From assembly GCA_016838885.1 (NCBI GenBank), contig JAEKNW010000224.1, positions 1-50,922 of the forward strand: 50,922 nucleotides of DNA, read 5' to 3'. The notes under the pieces were generated by a model. The model ran no database searches. It was not told the DNA's origin and saw only the letters and a program-made list of their open reading frames with translations. Source of the stretch: Candidatus Cloacimonadota bacterium (GTDB lineage Bacteria > Cloacimonadota > Cloacimonadia > Cloacimonadales > JAFGVF01). The position numbers and the translations under genes are program-made. This document shows, in pieces, positions 28,288 through 37,346 of the stretch (the first letter of the stretch is position 1; every line of letters begins with the position of its first letter).

Positions 28288-28296
28288 GGAGAAAGT

Positions 28297-28992
28297 GTGA
28301 AAGCAGTAATATTAGCAGGTGGATTAGGTACAAGACTTAGGCCATTTACAGAGATAATTCCGAAACCTCTGTTACCAATTGGAGAAAAATCAGTTTTAGA
28401 GATTCAAATAGATGCCTTAAAAAAGCATGGATTTGATGAAATATATTTAGCAACCAATTATAAATCAGATTATATTGAAAATTTTTTTGGAGATGGCTCT
28501 AAATTTGGAGTAAAGCTAACTATTAGTAAGGAAACTAAAAAATTAGGAACTGTTGGGCCTCTTACTCTTTTAAAAGATGAACTAACAGAACCATTTCTTA
28601 TGATGAATGGAGATATTTTAACACAATTGGATTATAAGAAAATGTATGAATATGCCTTGTTAAAAGAGACAACTTTAACAATTGGGATTAAAGAGATGGT
28701 AACACCTTTCCAATTTGGCAATATTTTCTATGAAGGTGATTATGTAACAGGTATTGAAGAAAAACCAAATATCAGAACAAAAATCTTAGCAGGTGTTTAT
28801 ATCTTCAAGCCTGAGATTTTTAACTGGATTCCTGATGATACTTATTTTGGGATGGATACATTAATTGAAGCAATGATTGCCCAAAATGAAAAGATAGCCA
28901 AATATGAAATTACAGAATATTGGCTTGATATTGGGCAAGTAGCAGATTATGAAAAAGCTCAAGAGATTTATAAAGAAAAATTTCAGGAATAG
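28297..28992 (+). CDS. sugar nucleotidyltransferase, GTG start
   Basis: MKAVILAGGLGTRLRPFTEIIPKPLLPIGEKSVLE; FLMMNGDILTQLDY. Confidence 0.88.
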   Translation: MKAVILAGGLGTRLRPFTEIIPKPLLPIGEKSVLEIQIDALKKHGFDEIYLATNYKSDYIENFFGDGSKFGVKLTISKETKKLGTVGPLTLLKDELTEPFLMMNGDILTQLDYKKMYEYALLKETTLTIGIKEMVTPFQFGNIFYEGDYVTGIEEKPNIRTKILAGVYIFKPEIFNWIPDDTYFGMDTLIEAMIAQNEKIAKYEITEYWLDIGQVADYEKAQEIYKEKFQE

Positions 28993-28994
28993 AA

Positions 28995-30095
28995 ATGGAA
29001 AAAGTTAATATTGTAGTTATTGGGGCTGGAGTAGTTGGTTTAGCAATAGCCGAAGAACTTTCTAAAACTATTGAAGATGTTGTTGTTCTAGAAAAAGAAC
29101 GTTCTTTTGGCAGACACACCAGTAGCCGTAATAGTGAAGTTATTCATTCAGGAATATACTATCCTAAGGACTCATTGAAAGCCATAATGTGTGTAGAGGG
29201 AGCTAAATCTCTCTATGAATACGCTGATACCTACTGTATTCCTTATAACAGATGTGGTAAATTGATAGTAGCAAACAATGATGAAGAATATAAAGAATTA
29301 GATAAGCTTCTTGAAATAGGAAAAAACAATGGAGTTGAAGATTTAGAGATTATTAGTCAGGCTGAAATCAAAGAAATCGAACCACTTGTAAAAGCTAGTA
29401 AAGCATTGTATGTCCCCTGTACAGGTATAATAAATACTCACCAATTAATGGAAACAATGGAAGAGAAAATAGAAGAAAATGGTGGCTTTGTAATTTATGA
29501 TTCTGAAGTGTTAGAGATTATTAAAGTTAATGATGGGTATGAGGTAGTTAGTAGTGATGGTGAGACTTATTTAACTAAATACTTGATAAACTCTGCCGGG
29601 TTAGGTTCTGATAAAATTGCAGAAATGGTTGGGATTGATACTAAGAAATATAATCTAAAACTACATCTCTGTAAAGGTGAATATTACAAAGACAACTCCA
29701 TAAAAAATATTAAACATTTAATCTACCCTGTTCCTGATCCTCAGGGGATTTTCTTAGGGATACATCTGACTATCAATTTAAATAGTGAAGTTAGGTTTGG
29801 ACCAAACGCCTATTATCTCCAAGATGTAGATTATAAGACTGATGATAGCTTTAAACCTGAATTTACCCAGGCTATTAAAAGATATATAGATATAGACCCT
29901 GAAAATTTGCATTTTGATGATTGTGGTATCAGGCCTAAACTTCAAGGACCTAACGATGGATTCCGAGATTTTTATATTCAGGAAGAGAGTGAAAAGGGAT
30001 TTCCAAATTTCATAAATCTAATAGGGATTGAATCACCCGGTTTGACTTCGTGTTTGGCGATTGCGAAATATGTGGGGAAGATGTTTAATCGTTGA
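28995..30095 (+). CDS. FAD-dependent oxidoreductase, L-2-hydroxyglutarate oxidase (LhgO)-like
   Basis: IVVIGAGVVGLAIAEELSK; FGRHTSSRNSEVIHSGIYYPKDSLKA; GIRPKLQGP; IGIESPGLTSCLAIA. Confidence 0.85.
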   Translation: MEKVNIVVIGAGVVGLAIAEELSKTIEDVVVLEKERSFGRHTSSRNSEVIHSGIYYPKDSLKAIMCVEGAKSLYEYADTYCIPYNRCGKLIVANNDEEYKELDKLLEIGKNNGVEDLEIISQAEIKEIEPLVKASKALYVPCTGIINTHQLMETMEEKIEENGGFVIYDSEVLEIIKVNDGYEVVSSDGETYLTKYLINSAGLGSDKIAEMVGIDTKKYNLKLHLCKGEYYKDNSIKNIKHLIYPVPDPQGIFLGIHLTINLNSEVRFGPNAYYLQDVDYKTDDSFKPEFTQAIKRYIDIDPENLHFDDCGIRPKLQGPNDGFRDFYIQEESEKGFPNFINLIGIESPGLTSCLAIAKYVGKMFNR

Positions 30096-30244
30096 TTTGT
30101 TTAATTGTTTAATTGAATTAAAAGGCTTTAACACAAAACCACAAAAAATCACGAAAACACGAATAGGGGAAGAGGTTGAACTGTTGATTTGTTGAATTGT
30201 GTAATTTAATTATTAGAAAAAAAAAGATATATTAGGAGTATTAA

Positions 30245-31219
30245 ATGGAAAAAGTATTAGTTACCGGTGCTGCCGGTTATATTGGTTCTGTTCTAGTAAA
30301 CCAATTACTAAGAGATGATAAAAAAGTTATTGCCTTTGATATTTTAAACTTTGGGGGAGAATCGCTCCTTTCTATATATAACCACCCAAATTTTACATTT
30401 GTAAAAGGTGATGTTAGAGTTAAAGAAGATTATCAAGCATTATTAGATCAAGTTGATTCTGTAGTTCATCTTGCTGCTATTGTTGGTGATCCTGCTTGTT
30501 CTAAGCTACCAGAAGTAGCAACAGAGACAAACTGGGAAGCTTCTAAAGAACTTTTTGATTTATGCAAAGAGAAAAAGAATATTAAAAGATTCGTTTTTGC
30601 TTCAACATGTAGTAACTATGGTAAAATGGAAGGAAATGATTTTCTAAATGAAGATTCACCCTTGAATCCTGTATCTCTCTACGCAAAACTTAAAGTTAAA
30701 TTTGAAAAATATCTTTTAGGGAGTGAAGTCAGAGAAGATTTTGCTGCTACAGCCTTAAGGTTTTCTACAGTCTATGGTATATCTCCAAGAATTAGATTTG
30801 ATTTAACAGTTAATGAATTTGTTAGAGAATTATCTTTTGGCAGAGAACTGGTTATTTTTGGAGAGCAATTTTGGAGACCCTATTGTCATGTAGAAGATCT
30901 TGCCAGATCTTGCATCCTCGTACTTAAATCTGATCCCAAATTAGTAAAACAAGAAGTATTTGGGGTTGGTGATTCTAATGAAAACTATCAGAAAAAAATG
31001 TTAGCAGATATTATGCAAGAAGTCATTCCTAATAGCGTTGTAAAATATGTAAAAAGAGATGAAGACCCACGCGATTACAGGGTAGAATTCTCAAAAATAG
31101 CAAATACTTTAGGTTTCAAAATAACAAAACGAGTACCAGATTCAGTTGAGGCAATCCATGAACTGCTTAAGGCAGGGGTGTTGATTGATCCTTGGGATAA
31201 GAAATACCAGAATATTTAA
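30245..31219 (+). CDS. NAD-dependent epimerase/dehydratase (extended SDR)
   Basis: VLVTGAAGYIGSVLVNQLL; FASTCSNYG; SLYAKLKVKFEKYLL. Confidence 0.88.
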   Translation: MEKVLVTGAAGYIGSVLVNQLLRDDKKVIAFDILNFGGESLLSIYNHPNFTFVKGDVRVKEDYQALLDQVDSVVHLAAIVGDPACSKLPEVATETNWEASKELFDLCKEKKNIKRFVFASTCSNYGKMEGNDFLNEDSPLNPVSLYAKLKVKFEKYLLGSEVREDFAATALRFSTVYGISPRIRFDLTVNEFVRELSFGRELVIFGEQFWRPYCHVEDLARSCILVLKSDPKLVKQEVFGVGDSNENYQKKMLADIMQEVIPNSVVKYVKRDEDPRDYRVEFSKIANTLGFKITKRVPDSVEAIHELLKAGVLIDPWDKKYQNI

Positions 31220-31267
31220 GAGTTAAACACGAAATCACTAAATTCTCACAATAACAAAAAAAGGCTC

Positions 31268-31784
31268 AACACAAAATCACTAAATTTACACAAAAGCACT
31301 AACTAACTTAAAATAAGAAGATATGAAATGATTGAAGTTTCTAAAGAAAAGATGGATTACTTAAATGATTTAAGTAAGAAGATAGTTAACTGCATCTATA
31401 ATGTCCATAAAGAACTAGGTCCAGGTCTGTTAGAAAGAGCATATCAAATTAGCTTATGCCGAGAATTGGAGTTGTGCTATCTTCGTTATGAAAGTGAGAT
31501 TATCATCCCTTTGATTTATAAAGGCCAAAATATTGAATCAGGCTATAGATTAGATATTATTGTTGAAGATGAAATTATTATTGAATTAAAAGCAGTTGAT
31601 GAGATTAAACCTGTGTTTGGATCACAGCTCTTAACCTATCTTAGATTAAGTAAGAAGAAGCTTGGTTTATTGGTTAATTTCAATGTAAATAACATTGGAA
31701 CAGGAATAAAAAGAATTATTAATTAATTTTGTATTGGTGTGCATTTTTAGTGCTTTTGTGTTTAAGAATTAGTGTTTTTGTGTT
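31268..31784. repeat. inverted repeat AACACAAAATCACTAAATTTACACAAAAGCACTAA / TTAGTGCTTTTGTGTTTAAGAATTAGTGTTTTTGTGTT flanking a GxxExxY gene
   Basis: Left 31268-31302, right 31747-31784; arms are near reverse complements. Confidence 0.8.
31328..31726 (+). CDS. GxxExxY protein
   Basis: NCIYNVHKELGPGLLERAYQISLCREL; RLDIIVEDEIIIELKAVDE; QLLTYLRLSKKKLGLLVNFN. Confidence 0.9.
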   Translation: MIEVSKEKMDYLNDLSKKIVNCIYNVHKELGPGLLERAYQISLCRELELCYLRYESEIIIPLIYKGQNIESGYRLDIIVEDEIIIELKAVDEIKPVFGSQLLTYLRLSKKKLGLLVNFNVNNIGTGIKRIIN

Positions 31785-31800
31785 AAAAAAAAGGAGAATT

Positions 31801-32997
31801 ATGTTAAAGTTTCAAGAAACAATAGATTTCATTCGTTCTATCTACAATACTCAGGATTTAATCCCTCTTCACGAGCCTCGTTTCTGGGGTAATGAGAAGA
31901 AATACTTGGAAGAGTGTATTGATTCTACCTTTGTCTCTTCTGTAGGGAAATTTGTTGATCAAATTGAAGTAGAGATAGCAAAATATACAGGTGCAAAAAA
32001 AGCTGTTGCTGTTGTGAATGGAACAGCTGCTTTACATATTGCTTTAAAGTTAGTTGGAGTAGAAGCAGGTACTGAAGTGATCACTCAACCGCTTACTTTT
32101 ATTGCAACTGCTAATGCGATTTCATATTGTGGGGCAAAGCCTATTTTCCTAGATGTGGATTTAGATACAATGGGTTTATCACCCATCGCTTTAAAGAGAT
32201 TTTTAGAAGAAGAAACAGTATGGGATAGCTCATCAAATAAACGATTAAACAAATTAACAAATAAACAAATTACTGCTTGTGTTCCAATGCACACCTTTGG
32301 ACATGCTTGCAGAATAGACGAGATAGTAGATATATGTAATGAATATAATATTCCAGTAGTGGAAGATTCTGCAGAATCTATAGGAACTTATTATAAAGAA
32401 AAGCATACCGGTACTTTTGGTAAAGTTGGCATATTGAGCTTTAATGGTAATAAAACTATCACTTCAGGTGGTGGTGGTATGATAATTACAGATGATGAAG
32501 AATTAGCAAAACAAGCTAAACACCTAACAACTACAGCTAAAATACCACACAAATGGGAATATAGACACGATCATATTGGTTATAATTACCGTATGCCTAA
32601 TATTAATGCTGCCCTTGCTTGTGCCCAATTAGAGCAATTAGATAGCTTTATTGAAAAGAAACGAGCTTTAGCAAAAAAATACTCTGATTTCTTCTTAACC
32701 TCAACCTCATCCTCAACCTCAACCTCAATCTCAACCTCAATCTCACCCTCAACCTTATCATTTTTCGTTGAACCAAAAAATTCTATCTCAAACTATTGGC
32801 TCAATGTTGTGATCTTAAAAAATCGAGAAGAGAGAGATTTATTCTTGAAAGAAACTAATGAAAATGGGGTAATGACAAGGCCTATTTGGACTTTGATGAA
32901 CAAATTAGAGATGTTTAGAGATTGCTACACAGATACATTGGAAAATGCTGAGTGGTTAGAAGATAGGGTCGTTAACATTTCAAGTTCAGTAATATGA
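31801..32997 (+). CDS. LegC-family DegT aminotransferase with a low-complexity repeat insert; ORF track starts at 31729 but ATG 31801 follows AAGGAG
   Basis: LIPLHEPRFWGNEKKYLEECIDSTFVSSVGKFVDQIE; LSFNGNKTITSGGGGMI; insert STSSSTSTSISTSISPST. Confidence 0.88.
   Translation: MLKFQETIDFIRSIYNTQDLIPLHEPRFWGNEKKYLEECIDSTFVSSVGKFVDQIEVEIAKYTGAKKAVAVVNGTAALHIALKLVGVEAGTEVITQPLTFIATANAISYCGAKPIFLDVDLDTMGLSPIALKRFLEEETVWDSSSNKRLNKLTNKQITACVPMHTFGHACRIDEIVDICNEYNIPVVEDSAESIGTYYKEKHTGTFGKVGILSFNGNKTITSGGGGMIITDDEELAKQAKHLTTTAKIPHKWEYRHDHIGYNYRMPNINAALACAQLEQLDSFIEKKRALAKKYSDFFLTSTSSSTSTSISTSISPSTLSFFVEPKNSISNYWLNVVILKNREERDLFLKETNENGVMTRPIWTLMNKLEMFRDCYTDTLENAEWLEDRVVNISSSVI
32694..32757. repeat. (AACCTC)n hexamer tract inside the LegC-like aminotransferase gene
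   Basis: ttaacctcaacctcatcctcaacctcaacctcaatctcaacctcaatctcaccctcaacctt. Confidence 0.9.
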
Positions 32998-33184
32998 GGT
33001 TGAGGTAGAGGTAGAGGTTGAGGCTGAGGTTAAGGTTGAGGTAGAGGTTGAGGTAGAGGTAGAGGTTGAGGTAGAGGCTGAGGCTGAGGTTGAGGTAGAG
33101 GCTGAGGTTGAGGTAGAGGTAGAGGTAGAGGTTGAGGTTGAGGTAGAGGCTGAGGTTGAGGTTAAGGTTGAGGTTGAGGAGGTT
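32998..33184. repeat. (GAGGTT/GAGGTA/GAGGCT)n hexamer array, ~31 units
   Basis: Read directly; + strand frame would encode EVEVEA, - strand TSTSTS; complementary to 32694-32757. Confidence 0.95.
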
Positions 33185-33186
33185 GT

Positions 33187-33543
33187 ATGTATAAAAGTTT
33201 TAGAGAGATGCCAGTATGGCAAAAAGCGATGGATTTATCTGTAGCTGTTTTTAATATTACTTTAGGATTACCTAAAGCTGAGGATTATGGTTTAATATCT
33301 CAGATAAGAAGGTCTGCTAATAGTGTATCAGCAAATATAGCAGAGGGATTTGGAAGATACTCCAACAGGGATAAATGTCAGTTTTATGTTATAGCAAGAG
33401 GTTCAGCTTATGAAACTCAAAGTCACTTGATTTATGGTCACAATGTTAAATACTTTGAAACAGCGATAGTAGAAAAATTAATACATGATTATGATAGTTT
33501 GATTTATGATTTGAATAAAATGATGAAAGTGGTTAGAGGTTGA
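33187..33543 (+). CDS. four-helix-bundle protein (S23/IVP family)
   Basis: FREMPVWQKAMDLSVAVFNITLGLPKAEDYGLISQIRRSANSVSANIAEGFGRYSNRDKCQFYVIARGSAYETQSHL. Confidence 0.92.
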   Translation: MYKSFREMPVWQKAMDLSVAVFNITLGLPKAEDYGLISQIRRSANSVSANIAEGFGRYSNRDKCQFYVIARGSAYETQSHLIYGHNVKYFETAIVEKLIHDYDSLIYDLNKMMKVVRG

Positions 33544-33593
33544 GGTTAAGGTTAAGGTTGAGGTTAAGGTTAAGGTTGAGGTTAAGGTTGAGA
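33536..33593. repeat. second (GAGGTT/AAGGTT)n hexamer array downstream of the four-helix-bundle gene
   Basis: gaggttgaggttaaggttaaggttgaggttaaggttaaggttgaggttaaggttgag. Confidence 0.92.
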
Positions 33594-33606
33594 GTGGGAG
33601 AGTAAA

Positions 33607-34158
33607 ATGTTTGAAAAATTTAGGATTTACTTAAGAGCTTTGGAAATAGAAGATTATAAGACTACTTTCGAATGGCGAAAAGATTTAGATATCCAATATG
33701 GTTTTAATGATAAGAGAGTTTTTGTCTCCTCTGAGAATGAAAAAAAATGGATTGAGTCTGTAATAAATGATTTTAGTAAAGTCTCAGTGGGGGTATGTTT
33801 AAAAGAAAACGATACACTAATTGGTCTTAGTTTTTTAAAGGATATTGATTTACATAATCGTAATGCACAAACAGCATCAATGATTGGAGAAAGGACTTAT
33901 TGGGGTAAGGGATTTGCAACTGAGGCAAAACTTCTTATGCTTCATTATGCATTTATTGATCGAGGTTTAGAAAGAATCTGGACTAATATACTTGTTGATA
34001 ACTATGCTTCCATCAAGATGTGTGAGAATTGTGGCTATAAGAAAGAAGGTATATTAAGGAAAGCAAAATACTCCCAAGGAGTTTTGAAAGATGTCTATTA
34101 TTATGCTGTCATAAAAGAAGATTTTCTTAAAATATGGGAAAAGTTTAATGAGTTATAA
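33607..34158 (+). CDS. GNAT family N-acetyltransferase (RimJ/PseH-like)
   Basis: FRIYLRALEIEDYKTTFEWRKD; GERTYWGKGFATEAKLLMLHYAF; NYASIKMCENCGYKKEGILR. Confidence 0.9.
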   Translation: MFEKFRIYLRALEIEDYKTTFEWRKDLDIQYGFNDKRVFVSSENEKKWIESVINDFSKVSVGVCLKENDTLIGLSFLKDIDLHNRNAQTASMIGERTYWGKGFATEAKLLMLHYAFIDRGLERIWTNILVDNYASIKMCENCGYKKEGILRKAKYSQGVLKDVYYYAVIKEDFLKIWEKFNEL

Positions 34159-35212
34159 GTTACTGGGATTAAAAGATAAAGTAGAATGGAATAGTTATTT
34201 AGAACTTCTTCCTGTAGATCAACAGGATGTATATTATGCTCCTGAATATTACCAACTCTATGAAGAAAAAGGCGATGGTAAGGCTAAGTGTTTTCTTTTT
34301 AAAAAAGGAGATAATTTCCTCTTATATCCTTTTCTTATAAATTCAATCAATGATATTGGGTATACTTTAAATGAAGAGTATTATGATATTCAAGGTTGTT
34401 ACGGACTAAATGGTCCAATATCTAATACAAAAGACAAAGCTTTTATAAAAGAATTTAGAGAGATATTTGCTGAACATTGCAGAACTAATAATGTTATTGC
34501 TGAATTTACAAGATTTAATCCCTTATTAGGAAATGAATCTTTATTCAATCCTAACGAAGTGATATATGTCGGAGAAACAGTCAATGTAAAGTTAGATTTA
34601 GATTTTAATGAGGTATGGAGAAAAAGTTTTTCACGAGACATTAGAAGAATCGTCAACAAAGGGAAAGATAGCGGGTATCAAGCTAATCTTAAGCTATTAA
34701 GTGAAGCAAGTGAAGATGAGATAGACGAGTTCAGTAAAATATATTTTTCAACACTTAATCGAAACAATGCAGAAAGATTTTACTATTTTGATAAAGATTA
34801 TATTATAAAAATGAAGAATCTTATGGGCGATAGTGTCTTATTCTGTTCTGTTATTTATCAAGAACAGGTAATAGCAGCTTCCATAAACCCTTTCAAAGGT
34901 ATTAATAGTTATGGTTTTTTAGGAGGGAGTTATAGAGAATTTCAAAAGATTAGTCCCTTTACCTTTATGATGAATGCCGTTATTAGCAAACTACAATGCT
35001 TAGGTATCGAAAATTACTTCTTAGGTGGTGGAGAAGATAGTATATTAAATTATAAAAAGAATTTTAATAAAAATGACCTTAGAAAATATTATATTGGAAA
35101 AGCAATACATCATAAGTTGATTTATAACCAAGTTATTAAACAGTGGGAAGATGAAGGATTTAGCTCCACAGGAAATAATAAATTATTAAGATATAGAGAT
35201 AAAAAAGAATGA
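34148..35212 (+). CDS. FemAB/GNAT-like (Acetyltransf_6) protein
   Basis: DVYYAPEYYQLYEEKG; FSRDIRRIVNKGKDSGYQA; GINSYGFLGGSYREFQKISPFTFMM; LGGGEDSILNYKKNF. Confidence 0.75.
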   Translation: MSYKLLGLKDKVEWNSYLELLPVDQQDVYYAPEYYQLYEEKGDGKAKCFLFKKGDNFLLYPFLINSINDIGYTLNEEYYDIQGCYGLNGPISNTKDKAFIKEFREIFAEHCRTNNVIAEFTRFNPLLGNESLFNPNEVIYVGETVNVKLDLDFNEVWRKSFSRDIRRIVNKGKDSGYQANLKLLSEASEDEIDEFSKIYFSTLNRNNAERFYYFDKDYIIKMKNLMGDSVLFCSVIYQEQVIAASINPFKGINSYGFLGGSYREFQKISPFTFMMNAVISKLQCLGIENYFLGGGEDSILNYKKNFNKNDLRKYYIGKAIHHKLIYNQVIKQWEDEGFSSTGNNKLLRYRDKKE

Positions 35213-36420
35213 AAATAGCAATTTTATGCCATTTTACCAATAAAAATATTCAAGATAAGATCAAGCCGTTATTTCATTCACGAGAATTTGCTCCGTGGAT
35301 CGAAAATTATATCACTGAATTTAAGAAATACCCTCAACATCAATTTTATCTCATCTCGCCTCACCAGTGGTTAACAAAAGATTTTTCTTTCTCTGATGGA
35401 AACATTCACTACTATTTTTATAAATGGGGAATGCCTCTTATTGGAAGAAGATGGCCTTCCTATTTTGATATAGATTATTTAACACACTATAAAAGAAATA
35501 AACAAAAAACTAACAAAATTATAGAGGACATTAAACCTGATGTCATTAACTTGGTAGGTGCTGAAAATCCTTATTATTCATCATCTATAATCCAGTTTAA
35601 AGGAAAGTATCCAATTTTGATAACAATTCAGGGGTTTGTTAGTAGGGCGAGAGTATTATCACAGTTATCAAATTATCAAAAATATCGCTTAGAGTTAGAA
35701 CATAATATCATTAGTTCATTTAAACATTTTAATATCCGAACTGATAATATGTGGGAACAAATCCGACTAATCAACCCCAAAGCTAATGCTCATAGATATA
35801 GCTTTCCAATAGATTTAAGGAAATATGATCTTCCTGAGAAAAGCAAAATATATGATTTTGTATTTTTCGCCAGGGTCTCAAAAGATAAAGGAATCTATGA
35901 TTATCTTGATGCAATTCATGAAGTAAAAAAATCCCTTCCTACTGTAAAAGCCATGGTTATAGGACCGTGTAACGATAAGACACGAGATGTTATAAGAAAG
36001 TACATTAAAGTCCGAGAATTAGAAGAAAATATTTCTTTTGTTGGCTTTGTACCTTCGCAACAAGAGCTTTTTTCAAAGGTAAAAAGTGCAAAAATATCCG
36101 TTCTTCCAACCTATAATGATCTAATTTCAGGAACAATTATTGAAAGTATGTTTCTGAAATTACCTGTTGTAACTTATAGAACAGGTAGTATCCCAGAAGT
36201 AAATAGAGATAGGGAGAATCTAATAATTTGTGGGCAAGGAGATCAAAAGGAACTTCAAGTAGCTATGTTGAAATTACTAAAAGATAAAGAAAAACAAGCA
36301 AAATTAGCGAAAAATGGATATGAATGGGTATCCCAGAGATTTAATAATGAAGAATCAATGAAAGGATATTTTTCAGCTTTGCACGATATTATAAATAATT
36401 TTACAACAATAGAGGAATAA
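35209..36420 (+). CDS. GT4 family glycosyltransferase
   Basis: FARVSKDKGIYDYLDAI; VLPTYNDLISGTIIESMFLKLPVVTYRTGSIPEV. Confidence 0.88.
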   Translation: MKIAILCHFTNKNIQDKIKPLFHSREFAPWIENYITEFKKYPQHQFYLISPHQWLTKDFSFSDGNIHYYFYKWGMPLIGRRWPSYFDIDYLTHYKRNKQKTNKIIEDIKPDVINLVGAENPYYSSSIIQFKGKYPILITIQGFVSRARVLSQLSNYQKYRLELEHNIISSFKHFNIRTDNMWEQIRLINPKANAHRYSFPIDLRKYDLPEKSKIYDFVFFARVSKDKGIYDYLDAIHEVKKSLPTVKAMVIGPCNDKTRDVIRKYIKVRELEENISFVGFVPSQQELFSKVKSAKISVLPTYNDLISGTIIESMFLKLPVVTYRTGSIPEVNRDRENLIICGQGDQKELQVAMLKLLKDKEKQAKLAKNGYEWVSQRFNNEESMKGYFSALHDIINNFTTIEE

Positions 36421-36422
36421 TA

Positions 36423-37346
36423 ATGTTTCCAGAAGCACCTGTGTTATTAGTAACCTTTAATCGTCCTGAAACAACGATTGAGGTTTTTAGGAAAATTAAG
36501 CAAGCTAAAGTTAGAAAGCTGTATTTTTTTAATGATGGTCCACGCCAAGGTAATGAAAAAGATAGTAAAGCAAGAGAAGAAATTAGGACTATAGTAGAGA
36601 TGGTTGACTGGGATTGCGAATTACATACAAATTTTTCTGAAGAAAACTTAGGATGTGGCCCTGGTGTATCATCTGCTATTACCTGGGCTTTTGAAAAAGA
36701 AGATAGATTAATAGTTTTGGAGGATGATTTTGTCCCTGCTATTTCTTTTTTTAACTATTGCCATGAACTGTTAGAGAAGTACAAAGATGATACAAGAGTA
36801 TGGTGGATAACTGGGAATAATTATAGTGAAGAGAAGAAAATATTTGACTATGATTATTTCTTTACAACTTATGGTCACTCGCAAGGATGGGCGACTTGGA
36901 AGAGAAGTTGGGAACATTTTGACCTAAAAATGAGCAAATTTCCAATATTTCGAGATACTTTTAGGAAGTATGACTCATATCATACGAAGAAGGAAGCTAA
37001 TTTCTTTTTTCCTATGAAAGAAAGATTATTCGAAAATGAGTATGCAAAATCCCATCAATGGGCTTCTCAATTCGGCTTTATTATAAGAGCTAATGGTGGT
37101 TTATGTATTACCCCAAGGAAGAACTTAGTAACTAATATCGGTTATATGGGCACTCACTCGGGTGGCGCCAATAGTACACATAATATAGAAGTTGATGAAA
37201 ATTTTATAGTTAAAAAACACCCTGATTTTGTCTTAGTAAACAAAGAATATGATCTCTATCACTTTAAAACGTATTGGAAGAAAATGAAGAAAAATATATT
37301 CCAAAAAGTTGTTAGAAAAATCGGTAAGTGGTATAAACAGATATGA
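36423..37346 (+). CDS. GT-A fold glycosyltransferase-like (HlpA/GNT-I-like)
   Basis: APVLLVTFNRPETTIEVFRKI; KLYFFNDGPR; LIVLEDDFVPAISFF. Confidence 0.8.
   Translation: MFPEAPVLLVTFNRPETTIEVFRKIKQAKVRKLYFFNDGPRQGNEKDSKAREEIRTIVEMVDWDCELHTNFSEENLGCGPGVSSAITWAFEKEDRLIVLEDDFVPAISFFNYCHELLEKYKDDTRVWWITGNNYSEEKKIFDYDYFFTTYGHSQGWATWKRSWEHFDLKMSKFPIFRDTFRKYDSYHTKKEANFFFPMKERLFENEYAKSHQWASQFGFIIRANGGLCITPRKNLVTNIGYMGTHSGGANSTHNIEVDENFIVKKHPDFVLVNKEYDLYHFKTYWKKMKKNIFQKVVRKIGKWYKQI

Noticed and set aside
31729-31800. N-terminal extension of the LegC-like aminotransferase (MYWCAFLVLLCLRISVFVLKKRRI)
   Set aside because: It is translation of the right repeat arm; AAGGAG precedes ATG 31801.
32986-33222. 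78-aa minus-strand TSTSTS protein
   Set aside because: Translation of the hexamer array only; no non-repeat domain.
32998-33593. Diversity-generating retroelement (S23 fold resembles Avd)
   Set aside because: No reverse transcriptase and no template/variable repeat pair with adenine-biased differences seen.
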